64,000 bases of DNA from Dysidea avara. Lineage: Eukaryota; Porifera; Demospongiae; Dictyoceratida; Dysideidae. Shown in pieces: positions 33,361 to 46,023 of this stretch. Location of the stretch: NCBI RefSeq assembly GCF_963678975.1, contig NC_089280.1:36306508-36370507 (forward strand). The letters are read 5' to 3'. The notes under the pieces are model-generated. The model did not search any database. It was not told the origin of the DNA and saw only the letters and a list, made by a program, of their open reading frames with translations. Position numbers and translations under genes: made by a program. Every line of letters starts with the position of its first letter. The first letter of the stretch is position 1.

Positions 33361-34664
33361 TGAATGTTTGCTCCTCACACACTGCACAAAATTCCTTTAG
33401 ATTCTACTTAGACTGAGTTGATTCAGCTTGTCACCATACTTGTTTCCTTTGTAGTGTAGCTATACACATACTGATTTATGCCGATTAGAAAGGCTGGGCC
33501 TCAGACTGTACATTCTAAAGTCAAGTAAGTAAAAATAACTCACATACTAGTAAAAACAAGTCATGCATTAAGTTCCCTACTTGATATATCCGAAGATGAA
33601 ATCACTGAGTCAGCTATTCCCACAATTAGTACTTCGTTACTAATGACAACCAACAAGAACCCACAATCGATCCTTAATTCGTTTTATCATTCTTGGGGTA
33701 CGTTTGATTACCTGCTGGAAGTGCCACTGATAACTTGTACAGCAATGGTAAGCTGCAAGCTTCAATCTGAGAAAGCATTCCGTTCCGCAGTTTAGTCCAT
33801 CATTCCGTTCCGTTCCGTTCCGTAGAATAGTCCCCACCTCAAGGGAGGCAGCAAAATCATCCAAATTTGACTTCACCTCTCACGCTCCACAGCAGCTTCA
33901 AATCTTCACTAGATCACCCTACATCACCATTATACTTCAAAACACCCCAGAACAAACCGAAAAATACACAAAATCTTTCATTTTTGATTCGAGCTGGGTG
34001 GAGCTCCTGGTCCTGGTGAGCTGCATCATATGAAATCACAGAAACACCAACTATTACTACTACCAAACGTTTTGATCCATCATTTATCATCATTCTAAAC
34101 AAAATTAAGTGACTAGTGTGGCATCAGAAGTACTGGAAAGCACTTTGGTACCATTGAGAGAATCCCTTGAAATGACGCACGAAAATTTTGACGTTCTTCA
34201 CCCAGATGGTGAGAAGTCTCAGATCCTTTCCAGACTAACAGCATAGACAGACTATGCATCCAACCTTATCACATCACTATGAGGAAGAGTTGGCTTTTCT
34301 TATCTTGGCTGGTAGGGCAGTTTGAATTTGAAAATTAGTATTTTGTTTTCTGCTTTTTGAGAGAAAGCAACCCTGTGCCGGTAACCCAGTGAATCATTTG
34401 CTTATTACTGTGCGTACTTTTTAATTACATTAACTCTAGATAATATCTAGCTAAGCAGCAAGTTCTATCCTGTTCTTTATGTGGAGCACGAAATTTTAAA
34501 AATAATTTTTGCATCTCACGAAATACTAAAATCGATAGTTCTGTGAAGACAACAATCGTGCCTCCGGTTTCATGGTGGATCTAGCAATGGGATACTACAA
34601 TGAACATCCCACAATGGTAGGGGGATTGATTTGTGAAAGTTGATTTTTCGGTTTGCGGACCCTA

Positions 34665-36160
34665 AATAAGGACAATTAAGCGCACGTAGAGCTTATTGCA
34701 AAAGGGCGGGATAGTTGTTACCTTCCAGCTGCTTTTAGTCTTTGCTAGGATGTGTAAAGTTGAAAGTTGAAATTGTGTTGAGTCGGTAGAATAGACTAGG
34801 CTATCTCAGTTTTGGTTGAAAGCTAGTAACAAGGCCAGTAAGAATAAAGTTTTCCAATAGGTGCTATTTTAGAAAGCTTTTTGGCTAGCACTTTCAAAAC
34901 TTAGTGGAAGCTTCCAGTGGGCTGAGCCACCGGCTGACAGTTGACCCCCTGGCGCAGCAAGGCTGAAGTAGCTATGGCTTTAGCTTACGAAACTGGCCTA
35001 GAAAACTAAATTAGGATGCGGAACAACTGTTGTATTCTCAGCTATGGTTGTTTTATTGCTATATAGTGCCTAGCAGAATGCCTTGTTACTAGCTAGCTGG
35101 CCACTGAGTAGTTAGAGTAATAACTTAGACTACTAGCTAGGTCCATTAGCTAGTCATGATAGTGTGTTACTAGTTGAATACTAGTTTGTTACCTAGTTAG
35201 TTAGTGTAGCTTAATAGTCAGTTAGTTTACTGACCTGTTAGCTAGTTAGTGTATTAGGTAGGCTATTATCATATGTTGTTGGTTGGTGTTGTTGTTAACC
35301 TGCAGCTGGAGCAGCCATAAAGTGAGTGATAAATTGTGTAGTGTAAACTCAGAGATGGAGACTGAGCACTGTTGTGAGGAAATGTTTACTTTCCGGGAAA
35401 AAAAATATTGCAGCTCTGGCTTTGTTGTCAAATTGCTGACTTTTTCTGAGAATTAACTGCTAAAACACTTTGTGAGCTGACAAAACATTTTTTTTGTAAA
35501 TTTTAGGTTTTCACTGTAATGTTAAATATCCAGAGAACTACACAACTGAGTCCTTTTTGCATAAAAATTCAAATTTGTATTTTTCTTGTATACCCTTAAT
35601 ATCCGTACATCACAGGAGCCAGTACATTTAGTGGTTCTTGTAAGTATTAAAATGGCTGATCTCCAAGCTGTGTAGCTAACTGACCAGTTTAGCTATGGCT
35701 GGAGTTGGTGTAGTGTTGCTAAACTGCAGCATCTGGCTCCGCTCTGCTCTACTCCATCTCTGAGCAACTGTCATGAGGGAAGCTAGTCTGGTTGAGGTGG
35801 TTAACATAATTATTCTAACAAGTCCACACATTCCCATTTCTGCCCACATCCTTTAATGGAAGTGACACAAAATTTTCATTATGGCTATTTCCACCTCATG
35901 GATTTGTAAATTTCTGCAAAATTTTCATTATTGTATTAGTGAGTTCGTTGGTGTCTTGCTCAAGGTTTTCAGCCATAATGAATAATAACCACCCGCCATC
36001 ATCATTTTAGGAAATGTTTGAAATGACAATCAACTTGGTTTGGTGTTAAATAAAACAATTCTTATCAACTTTTACAATAAAATAACAACACATGTGTGGC
36101 GGGATAATAGTTGTAAAATAGTACAACAACATAAACTAAACTGAACTACTAAAAGTGTTA
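34665..36160. other. No gene seen; CTAGTTAG-rich low-complexity patch
   Basis: A degenerate ctagttag/ctagctag patch lies at about 35085-35260. The rest is AT-rich and holds the 3' flank of the NLR gene. Confidence 0.6.
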
Positions 36161-39100
36161 CTAGTAAACTGTTAGCTCCTCTTGTATTCCTTTACTTCTT
36201 CTCTTTGTGTTGATTTCTTGTTCTATTGATCTAATCTTGTCCTTAATTGCTGGAGGGTAACTGGGAACATATAGCTCTTGTATCGTATTATTGCCCCTCA
36301 GGGCTTGTAAACTTCTTGTCATGGCTTCCCCACTAATGGGGTTGCCACTCATCCACAGCTTCACTAGTGACTTGTTGGTGGTTAGTAATGTAATGTCATT
36401 AGCCACATCATCAGTAATGGTGTTGTGTCTAATGTCGAGCCACTTCAACTTGTTAGTATCCTTCGCTGCAGTGAATAGTGTTCTTACTGCAATGGAGGAT
36501 AATGAGGTATAGTCCATGTGCAGTTTTGTTAGCATAGAGGAGGGATGGGTCAACATGGTGTAGAGCTCTTCACTCTCCCCAATTGTGTGGTTACTACTAA
36601 TCACCAACACTTCTACTTTGCAGCTGAGGACAATGTCACTGACGAAGGAGGAGGATGAGTTGGTGAGGCCATTATTCCACAACCACAAGTTGGTAATGGT
36701 GACGTCATTGTTAATTAGGTGTTTGTGCAAAATGTGAAGGCCGCGATCTTGGATATAGCAGCTGGTCAAGTTGAGCCTCACCCACTGCTTGTGGGAAGAG
36801 GAGGTGAGGAAGAGTGACACACACTCGAGATCAGTAGCTGATAGTCTAGTGAGGCTAAGACTGATTTCTTTCTCATTGAAGATTTCTGCCTCTTCGATGG
36901 ATTTACACATTCGATAGTCTCGCGCGCCATGGAAACAGCGGAACAGTCTGAAACATTTTAATTGTTCACGAAGGAATTCACTGGAAATGGCGATGTTGTC
37001 GTCTTCACCAGAAAGGAATTTCTTGAAGGAAGATCGTTGTCCCTTGCTGAGTGTGATATAAATGAAGAACATGTTCGCGTGAAGATCGCTCCAGAATTGC
37101 TCGCGAAGAAGACGAAACTCTTCGTCTGGTCGAAGGTCAGTTATAATATAGTTAGCCGCTAGGTATTCCTGTATAGTTAAATGGAGGAAGTTAAATGTCG
37201 TTGTTTCTCCTGTTAGGCCGAAATGTTGTACAGCCTGTAGCAAGCCAAACCCATTAATAGCCTCAGGGGTAGCTATGACGTCTGGACATGCAGCCTCGAT
37301 CTCTTCATAGGTAAAAACTAGTTGGTTGTTATTGAGTGCTTGTAATGCTAACTTGGAAAGTTGTTTAACTATTTTACTGTATGGCTCTGGCAGGTCAGCT
37401 AACTGCTTGATGTTATTTTGGAGTGGACGACCAGATTTGGCAAGATGTCGACAGATTGTGAGACAGATGAAGTGATGGTATATAGTAGAAGAATTGCTGG
37501 GAAGGGGAATACCCATTTCATACAGGAAAAGCAAGATTGCTATGTTAAATGGCACTAAACAGAGGCTGCTGATGGTGAGATGATCTTTCAAGTAGCGGGT
37601 AAGCTTTTCAATACTTTGTGGTTGTCCCTTTAAAGACTGTTCAATGTAGTGAGATCGGTCTTCCTTCGTGAAACCCAAAATGTGTACTTTGATGGATGCT
37701 TGTTTTCGGAGGGACACTGAGGCATGTGGACGAGATGACACCACTAATCCACAGAGAGGTAGAATGTTACGATTTATAATCTCACCAATTAAGCTGTTTT
37801 CTCGTAGATGTTCAGGGAATTCATCAAAGCCATCGAAAAGGAAAAGCAGACATTTTCCACCATTTTCAAACAGGTAATCACTACATGCAGCTGCAATTTC
37901 TTTAGCTCTCCTGTCTCCCTTGCAGAATGACAGAAGAAGGTCACTGATTGATGTAGCTTGTTGAACAATGGGGTCACGTAGACAGACTAATACTAACAGT
38001 GTAAATGTTTGTAACAATTGTTGTTTACCCCACCTGTAAGCTATTTCACGTAACAATACAGACTTGCCAATGCCTGGTGCACCCTCGATCATAATAAATT
38101 GTGGTTCTTTCTGTTCTTCTAGGGGGGCTAAAATCTTTGTCACCTCTTTGGTCACTTTGCTAACATGTGGAGCATGGTCATCTAGCTTAGTGTAGACTAA
38201 CTGTTCAGTAGCTAGTGAAGTGACATCACCTTTGTGGACTAGTTTAGCAACTTCAACAGCTTGGTCCATCCTTTGTTGTCCTTCATGATGGACCAGCAAT
38301 AATGGTGTAAAGCTGTGGGGCTGACCTGGTGGCCATGTATCCTTGTCAACCCTGAACCGTGCTTGTGTGTTAGTTGTGGCCACCCTATTAGACAACAAGG
38401 AGACTGCCTCAGCTCCTACAGGACAGACAGCAACTGAAGGTATATCATGGAATACACTATAATACTGTACCTTTGACAGTTAACTTGTCATGATAGACAG
38501 GCTGCACCTTGCTAGCTACATCTTCACCAGTCACAACTATAACAATACACTAACTAGCTTGTTACTACTACAATAGTCAGTCACCTTTCTCAGCAGCTTG
38601 ATCACTGGACACAGCAGGTGACTGGATGACACTTAGTAGCTTATTCCAACTAGCAGAGGGGTCTACTTCAAGCCACTCATCCAACACAGCATCACAACAA
38701 GGCCTAGCCTTATCACGATTATCATATTTTATGATGTCAAGAGTTCCACTGGGTATACCCAGTAGTGTTCCTATCACTCTCCAACGTGCAGCGTAGTGTG
38801 GAGTGATGTGATTGTGGAGGTCCTTCAGTTGTGGAGTACTGGTAGCTGTATAGGAAACAAAAAATTTAACACGAAAGATATACGGAAGCCTGAAACACCG
38901 TATACTGGCACCGCCCACCCTTTGATTGAACAAAGACACAGTGTATGACAGGTTTACTATTTATTAATGCTTTACAGCACAAGTGCTGAAGGTCTGTAGG
39001 ACACCTGGTCCTACAGCCTGCTCAAAGACTTTAGCTACTTAGACTTTAACTACTTAAGGTGTGTTTGAAAAGTTGGAGAAAGGAGAAAAAATCCATGACT

Positions 39101-39295
39101 GGACCTAGGTAGCCTCGAACCTGCAGCCATCCGATTTACGCTCGAACGCTTACAGGAGTCTACCAGGTGGTCAGGGTGTTTTCTCCTTGTTATTTTCATG
39201 TAATTATATCCATAGGAATTCTAGAGAGTAACACTACACGTACCATATTCTGCTGTTCTGAACTGTTCTAGTCCCTTTTGGTCACTCTGGTCCAT
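36161..39295 (-). CDS. Death-NACHT-LRR receptor (NLR), four exons, intact
   Basis: Exons: 39244-39295 (ATG at 39295), 38585-38845, 38471-38536 and 36161-38433. All introns are phase 1 with GT..AG ends, and the total of 2652 nt gives 883 residues. Residues about 18-104 form a Death domain (LKDLHNHITPHYAARWRVIG, AVLDEWLEVDPSASWNKLL). A linker is encoded by the 66-nt exon. The NACHT ATPase has Walker A GAPGIGKS at residues 244-251 and Walker B LLFLFDGFDEFPE around 325-334, with a sensor-like VVSSRPHASV. Winged-helix and helical segments follow (FNFLHLTIQEYLAANYI). Residues about 670-865 hold four or five leucine-rich repeats (VRLNLTSCYIQDRGLHIL, LKWLDIRHNTITDD). NLRs are cytosolic sensors that oligomerise on ligand binding and signal by Death-Death contacts. 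Such tripartite NLRs are abundant in sponges. Intron 3 is 37 nt with an alternative acceptor 18 nt further in that keeps frame. The ligand is unknown. Confidence 0.9.
39060..39190 (-). repeat. tRNA-like SINE fragment in intron 1 of the NLR gene
   Basis: On the minus strand a B-box-like GGTTCGAGGC lies about 50 bases after an A-box-like TGGTAGACTCC, with a Tyr-like loop (GCGTAAATCGG) between. The unit is bounded by complementary aaggagaaaa sequences (39079-39090, 39178-39190). It is a degenerate tRNA relative rather than a functional tRNA, since no acceptor stem pairs. Confidence 0.5.
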
Positions 39296-39943
39296 AGATC
39301 CGTACGTCGTGTTAAAGATTACAGCTAAGCTGTGATTGGTTTCCGGAGGGCGTGGCTCACAATTAGCAGTTGCTAAACAACACATAACAAGTTGTACATT
39401 TCACAAAATGATAATCACTCACCAGCTAATATTTTGCGATGTACTTTAGTATTGATCACTCGAGCGGGGGAGGGCACCCACACGATCTCCGAGATTTAGA
39501 AATCTTCTCTTATTTTTAGTCAGGATTTATAATTAGGCAGGCTAAATTGATTTCCTATGGCGACCACTCCTGAACTAGAAATCGGTCCTGGCCTGTCATT
39601 GGTTTTGGCAGAAGGCGCGTATGAAATGTGCTTATCAGAATTGTCAGTCAGTTTACAAGTAATAGAAAGATTGCGACACACTTGTTGAAGGACCTAACAA
39701 CATCACGTGCATCATGATGTGAGTGACGTAAACTAACAGTACTGATAGTATATATTCTCCGTATCATCTATGATTGTGATAGTAGTGATGTGGAATCATT
39801 AATAAAACCTATGTATGGCATGTTAAGAGTGTCAGAGTAGAGGGGTCCATTAAATCATCTTTGAAATCTTGTTGAAATCTCAGCTTATTCTGACATCTGA
39901 AATCTTAATAACTCTGTGCTACACCTAGCAGCCTCATCAGGGG

Positions 39944-40010
39944 CGTAGCCAGGATTTTTTGAAGGGGGGTTCCAGCACCAGCATTGAGTTACTAGAAGCA
40001 GGGGTCTGGG
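39944..40010. mobile_element. Terminus of a CAGGGGCGTAGCCAGG-type hAT MITE
   Basis: The sequence caggggcgtagccaggattt followed by G/C-rich tracts is a common hAT-type terminus in invertebrates. Related ends occur at 44276 (caggggcgtagc) and inverted at about 45955-46004 (ccctacgcccctg). The partner end of this copy is not identified. Confidence 0.5.
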
Positions 40011-40098
40011 GGCACAGCCCCCAGCCGCTGAGAGACTTTCAATATTTTAATAAATCAAAACTGAGCAAGTTGCTATATTTTATGCAAAAAGTACATTA

Positions 40099-40766
40099 TT
40101 TATTTAATTTTATTTTTATTAGTTTAACCAAAAGGTAAGGTGAATACAAAAGGCAAATATGCCTATATGAGTACCACCTACAAAAACAATACAATACAAA
40201 ACCAAACAACTAAGGATACATTACAACAGTACATTGAAATAAAGGCCTACATTAAAAACATACATGACTTAATCAGAAACAAAAATTGTATAACATTCGC
40301 CTAAAAGTAGTGCGGCGTTTAGTTGACAGAATGTCAAATGGGATGGAGTTCCACCAAAAAACACTGTTCACAAAAAAGGAGTAACGGTAAGAGTTTATGG
40401 AGGACTGCTTGCATAGAATAGACAATGAGTGTGATCTGGTAGAGGCAGCAGAAGAAAAAGTGAAGTAATTGCTAAACTTTAGAGATATATGATGGTGAAG
40501 AATATCATAGATAATTGTCAATGACAGATGTTTACGTCGGGTGGAAAGAGATGGCCATGATAGCTCTGTACAGCATTCCTCAGATGATTTCGACCATTTA
40601 TAGGTCCTAGGACAAAATCTGCTGCCACAAATCCAGCGAGAACCACGGTTTTGTACTCGTTCAAGGGCAATGGTGTTTTTATGAGTGTGTGGATTCCACA
40701 CAGTACTTGCATAATCCAGAATAGGAATCACAAATGACCTAAAGGCCTTTTGTTTTGAAGAAGCTT
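40099..40766 (-). pseudogene. 5'-truncated LINE with RT C-terminal coding remnant
   Basis: Flanking TACATTA occurs at 40092-40098 and 40767-40773. The reading frame ends at 40273 and contains FVIPILDYASTVWNPHTHKN, ALERVQNRGSRWICG, ELSWPSLSTRRKHLSL and FVNSVFWWNSIP, the C-terminal region after the RT in CR1/L2-like ORF2 proteins. Only about 160 codons remain, so no RT core. The 3' UTR runs to about 40099 with an AT-rich end. Confidence 0.85.
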
Positions 40767-40879
40767 TACATTAATTATGATGCATTAAGTGCCCCTGGGA
40801 TGAAGGTAGTACTAGATAAAGTCACCTAGTAGAAACAGACAGCATAACACATAGAGACACATATATATAGTAATCTGTA

Positions 40880-41450
40880 AGTGATGATTATATCTCACTG
40901 TGGTATAGGAGCCATGAATCCACTGATACAAATGACAAGCGCGGCCAGTAAAGCAGAAACGCGCGCCGCAGACAATAAATGACGCGACCACTACGTGAGG
41001 ATTTTACAAGAACGAACGTTGTCAAATTCGGCCTTCCTGTAATCCACCCGTCACTTACGCTATCCCTCTGAAACTCTGGAGTTGAACTCATCGTGTCACT
41101 AGTAACTACCACACAAGCAGTGAAGCAAATCCATGCCGATTGTTTCGTGATCGAGGTTGCCGACATCAAAGGTGAAGTTTCATTTTTTTTTATTTTATCG
41201 CATGCGGTTAGACGCAACCGCAGGTGTATGCCTTGCGTTCCTTTGTGCATTCCGAACATTGATCGCCCTGTTATTGCTTCAGTATTCACTCAATCACCTC
41301 AAGATTCACATCATCGATTTCACCATACATGATTACCCTACAGTCGTGATTTCAGCACCAAACGAAGTTTCAGTCGTCCTCAGTCGACCTAGAGGCCAAA
41401 TACAAATCCCAGATTGTTGTTTTCCGCAATACTCGCTTGGCATGTAGGGC
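40880..41450. other. GC- and CpG-richer patch with overlapping short frames; possible 5' gene end
   Basis: Local CpG density (gcgcggccag, cgcgcgccgc, acgcgaccac) is higher than around it. Open frames on both strands (40888-41289 minus, 41157-41447 plus) show no domain. On the minus strand ATGAGTTCAACTCCAGAG leads to a consensus donor (agc/GTAAGTG) at about 41062, so a short first exon is conceivable. Nothing downstream links to it. Confidence 0.3.
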
Positions 41451-42811
41451 AATGTGTCTTTAAACTGTTCTAAAAGTTTCGTTCAGATTGAAACATTTGT
41501 TTTCGAGAATGGCTGGTTTGAAATTTGAATTTAGTCGCCCCCATGTCATTTGCTCTCTAAGAATTTTACTCGGAATTTAAAGAATGACGCAGAGCACAAC
41601 TGCAGTCACTGGGTATTGATGAACTGGCGCTCTATGTAGTTAATCAGTACATATAGCCACCAAGAAGTGTGCTGCCATAGATTATAGTCCATAGATATAA
41701 TCTATGGTGTTGCATACCATCCTTCGTTTTGAAATTAGTCGCCCCCACATAATTTGTCCTCTAAGGGCACGGCTTAAAGAATGACACAAGAGTACAACTG
41801 GGGTTACCAGTTGTTGACACAAGCTGTGAGTAATTAGCACATTTAGCTAGCTTAAAAGGAAGTGTGCAAAATTGCCTAATACAATTGTCACCATGCATTA
41901 TTGCATTTTATAGCACCCCCACACAAAATTACACATGTAATTACAACATACAGAGGAGACACATGAATACCAAACACTTTTCACAACAATAATGTAAGAA
42001 TTGTACAATAATGACTGTAATATAACTGCTATGCAAATGTTTTCCAGTGGCCCGCCATGGTAGCAAGTCTCACATGACGGCATGTATATTCATCCAAACA
42101 CAATGGGAGTAACGAGTAAGTATGATGACAACAAGTTGGTATGACTTCATTTGTAGAATCCAGATGAGTGGGTGTGGCTCCAGCATGTCTACACGGTTAA
42201 CAAACATTCCTGTTATAAATACGTGCTAGAGTTGCAATATAATAGTATAGTATTTAAATGCAATAATACATAGTCTCCATTGCATCACTATCAAACGACA
42301 CTAAGTGGAGGATATTGTTGCATCTCTAGTATGTACACTCTATCAGTACAACCTGTCTTAATGGCCACTAGTATAGAAAGACAACCACTCTTAAAAAGCC
42401 AATTCCAATTGAGAATTTATACACTGTTACCCGCTGAATGAGTGAAGGTGGCAATAAACAAGTTCCACCGTAATTTATACACGTGATCTGATCCTGTATA
42501 TTCTGTCAGTGGATGAGATCCACTTGGCCAGAACAAAATGTGACTCAAGTACCCTGGATGATCCATACTCAACCAACTTATGACCCAGTGGCACAATGGA
42601 ACTGACTATTTATAGAGAATACAATTATATTTATTTCTAAGATGTGTGGATGTGTGGACACATTACAACACATTACATGTACATACAAGACATGCTACGT
42701 ACTGTTTTAGAATTTCAAGTCACCACATTACACACGTATCAGTCAACAATGCTTCATAGTGCCCATCAGTAAACCTGAAGAAAAGTTACGAAAAATAAAA
42801 ATTCACACAAG
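41451..42811. other. No gene seen
   Basis: A few direct echoes (gtcgcccccatgtcatttgctctctaag near 41540 and gtcgcccccacataatttgtcctctaag near 41737) suggest an old local duplication of about 200 bp. Nothing else is supported. Confidence 0.5.
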
Positions 42812-42813
42812 TA

Positions 42814-42989
42814 CAATGAAACCTCATTAATATGGCAGGCTGTGGGACCAAAAAATTTGGCCTGAATAACAAGGTGGCCTTATTAATGAGGTCATAAGTG
42901 ATGCTTAGCTATATTTGGGACCTACTAGAGGTGGCCAATATAATGAGGTGGTCTTATTAAAGAGGTGGCCACTAAGTGAGGTTTCACTG
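42814..42989. mobile_element. Pogo/Tigger-like MITE, TA duplication
   Basis: The ends CAATGAAACCTCATTAATATGG and the inverse of CAGTGAAACCTCACTTAGTGG are flanked by TA (42812-42813, 42990-42991). It is 176 bp and non-coding. Confidence 0.8.
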
Positions 42990-42991
42990 TA

Positions 42992-44905
42992 AATATAGTT
43001 CACAATATTGTGAACAATATTAATGGTTAACAATATACACTGAAACCTGCAGGTCAGGAAGATTGCTCTCTACACAAAATGACACATTCAGAGATTGTAT
43101 TTAGATGGATGATGCAGTAATGCATTGTGACTTCAATACTCGTGATGTGTCACTGCTAGGCAGCAACCATATACACGGCACTGCCACATCGCACTTGCTC
43201 GCACACACAATTTTGCTAAAGATTTTACAAATTGATAATTAAGGGGTGTGGCAACTAGCTGTTTCGCTCGCAAGACTGTGTGGCAGCTGTTTCCCTTCTG
43301 TACAAGTGGCCACCAAGACAGGTCCACTGTGGATGAAAGCCAGGCATTAGATATTTGGTATTTCATGTGTTGAAGACATTCCAGGGCTTCTGGTAGTCTC
43401 AAATATCACCACGGTTTAACTCAGGCAGTGTTGTGGTCACCACTAAACTACTGGAATGCTGTGTTATGTTCATCTTATGCTTGGCTACTATATTGTAGAA
43501 CTGAAATGGATACTCTGAAAAATATATCTTATGGATAATGACTTCATCAGGAGCTTATAAGGACCAATAGTGAAACTTTTTACACTTGGGGCTGACAGTC
43601 AACTGCCTATGTCTGAAGCAGTGCTTTTGGTGCTCTAACAGATTGGCTGCCCCCTTGCTACCAGCACTCACTGTCTCATATGCTATCATACACTAAATCC
43701 ATATCTATAGCCAGTTAGAACAGCATGCTTCTTACCTTTTTTTAAGGCCGCATAATGCAGCCACCTCTTTAAAAGGCAAGGTCAGAAAATTTTGTCCCTA
43801 CGGCCTGAATAATGACCAGTTTTCACTGTACTATTAGTGATTAGTGATCATGGGGGATTATTTATTAAGATACTAAGATATACAAACGCTACAACCTCTA
43901 AATATAGCAGTAAATTTTTACCCTGGTCCAATGTCTCGTAATAATCGTGACTTCGTGAGAGACTCTACTGTGACAAATACATGTTTATCATGATATGTGC
44001 TAATCGCCTTTTTACAATTAAGTTTTACAACACAAATACATGTATAGTTAAACTCACCAATTGCGACTAAATCCCTTCAACACGAAAAGACAAGTAATGA
44101 GACAACCTTGGAGACAACAGCCACACAAACCTATTCTGGTGCATTTATTTAGTAGTAATATAAATTTTAAAGACGTTTATTTACAACAGGACATAATTAC
44201 GCGCCCCTCTATTGTCTCTGTACATACTTGCCTTTTCTTTACTATTCTCATTTCATTTCACAAGATCTCTTGGCAGGGGCGTAGCTTCTTCACTTGAATT
44301 AGTCAATGCTTGAAGTAGATCGAGATACTCTAATAGAACAGTCACATTTCTACAAGTGCCATATTTTTATATTGTAAAGTCTGTAAGTAGCTAGTAATTT
44401 AAACTATACAATCCGATGCTAAGCAAAAGTTGTAACTATGCTAAATATTGATTGCTGTGTTACAGCTGTTTTGTGACTGCTCTAATAGAGTATTTTGATC
44501 GTTTCAATGCAGTACAAGATGAAAGGCAAAGCGTTGTTAAGGGTTTAATAGTTAAAATGGGTGTTAGTTGACTGCAGTTGCATGCCACTAACAGGGCCGT
44601 CCTGAGAAATTAGAGGGCCCAGGGAAAAGAGTTAAAGAGGGGCCCAGGGGCAAGGAAGGGTCTAGATCCTGACTGCTCTATTAGAGTATATCGATCTTTC
44701 TTTAAACAGGTATTCAAGTGGCCCCTTTCGGGCTGTGGTAGGGGGCAAAATACCCCAGTTACCCCCAATGTTGGCGGCCCTGGCCACTAAAATTACAGTT
44801 ATATTTTAATATTCTGTCACTGTAATCTGGGGTTTCTGTCAAAACCATGGAAACTCACCTACTGTTATCAACAGTACATTGCTTATTCTAACAAAAAGTA
44901 TTGAA
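42992..44905. other. No gene seen; dispersed short motifs only
   Basis: It holds a gttcacaatattgtgaac palindrome at about 43003-43020, copies of the CTCTAATAGA motif (44327, 44474, 44674) and a caggggcgtagc MITE end at 44276. No supported reading frame. Confidence 0.5.
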
Positions 44906-45535
44906 ATCCCATCCAAAAACAGCTTATAGCTGTAAAAAAAGTGCGCGTCCAAGTAAAGCAGAGTTAACTGCGACAAAAAGTAATGATATCATAATGCGGC
45001 CATGTGCGAGGTGTGCAAGTTGTAAAATTAATATTAGCTAATCAGATAATACAATGTTATTGTTAAAGTGTTAATGAGAACTATGTGATGCTGCTAGTTT
45101 TTAAGTGTGTGAGCATCTTCATAAATGCCACATAAATTTAATTCTCAATAAAGCAATGTGTATAGATTCTCTGATAGTAATAAATAGTTTGAGTTTGGCC
45201 GCCTTTCCTGTATACAGCAATGCTACGAACAAAGGAAAGGCGGCCAAACTCAAACTATTTATTACTATCAGAGAATCTATACACATTGCTTTATTGAGAA
45301 TTAAATCTATGTGGCATTTATGAAGATGCTCACACACTTAAAAACTAGCAGCATCACATAGTTCTCATTAACACTTTAACAATAACATTGTATTATCTGA
45401 TTAGCTAATATTAATTTTACAACTTGCACACCTCGCACATGGCCGCATTATGATATCATTACTTTTTGTCGCAGTTAACTCTGCTTTACTTGGATGCGCA
45501 CTTTTTTTACAGCTATAAGCTGTTCTTGGATGGGA
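44906..45535. repeat. Near-perfect 630-bp palindrome (303-bp arms, 23-bp loop)
   Basis: The arms 44906-45209 and 45233-45535 are complementary with only a handful of differences (for example gcgcgtccaag versus gcgcatccaag). The outer ends are ATCCCATCC and GGATGGGAT. No clear TSD is seen. A mirrored 72-residue frame exists on both strands simply because the arms are identical. A transcript would fold into a dsRNA of about 300 bp. Confidence 0.95.
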
Positions 45536-46023
45536 TATAACTATACAAATATGCATGCATAGCATGGATTCATTTTGCATAACACAAGTGATAAATTACT
45601 GGAGCTCTATATCTTTAAACACTGCACACCAAAGCTATAGCAGTATAAGGTCATGCTAAGTTTTGCATTTAATGTTGGAATGTCTGAAAACTTCATATGG
45701 ACATGGATATTTACATGCATGTTCTATTAGAGTATACCTGACTGATCTATTATATACCTGACTGCTCTATTAGAGTATATCGATCTTTTTAACAAGTTTT
45801 GAAGAGGGCTCATGTTACCTCTGTAAATCCTTCCCTGAGAGATGAATGTAAGTTTTATCAATTGTTGTGCTGTGTCATTACACTATATTGCTCACTCATT
45901 TTGTCCTGCCACACTAAATGGTGTCAGGATCCTGCTTGCAGAAGTCTAAATTTTACAGGGGGGGTTCCTGAACCCCCCGGAACCCCCCTCCCTACGCCCC
46001 TGCTCATGAAGGACCTGTCACTT

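Larger units (their letters stand above)
20865..34662. mobile_element. Giant palindromic TIR element with two large nested transposons
   Basis: The ends GGGTCCGCAA and TTGCGGACCC are flanked by TA (20863-20864 and 34663-34664). The left arm is scattered over 20865-21207, 27623-28137 and 31481-about 31850. The right arm is continuous at about 33360-34662 and reads through both gaps: near 34375-34395 (empty site of the MULE-like element) and near 33690-33720 (empty site of the 28138-31473 element). Without inserts it is about 4 kb with 1.2-1.3-kb arms and a 1.5-kb core. The arms are clearly diverged, so the element is old. No transposase is recognised in it. Confidence 0.8.

Noticed and set aside
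35085-35260. CTAGTTAG-rich patch as a satellite
   Set aside because: The units are too irregular in length and order; treated as low complexity.
36291-37162. Plus-strand ORFs opposite the NLR gene
   Set aside because: Shadows of the NACHT/LRR coding exon.
40888-41447. Overlapping 133- and 96-residue ORFs on opposite strands as genes
   Set aside because: No domain, no splice-linked neighbours and ordinary composition; kept only as a CpG-richer patch.
45105-45337. Nearly identical 72-residue ORFs on opposite strands
   Set aside because: A consequence of the near-perfect palindrome; there is no splice context or domain.
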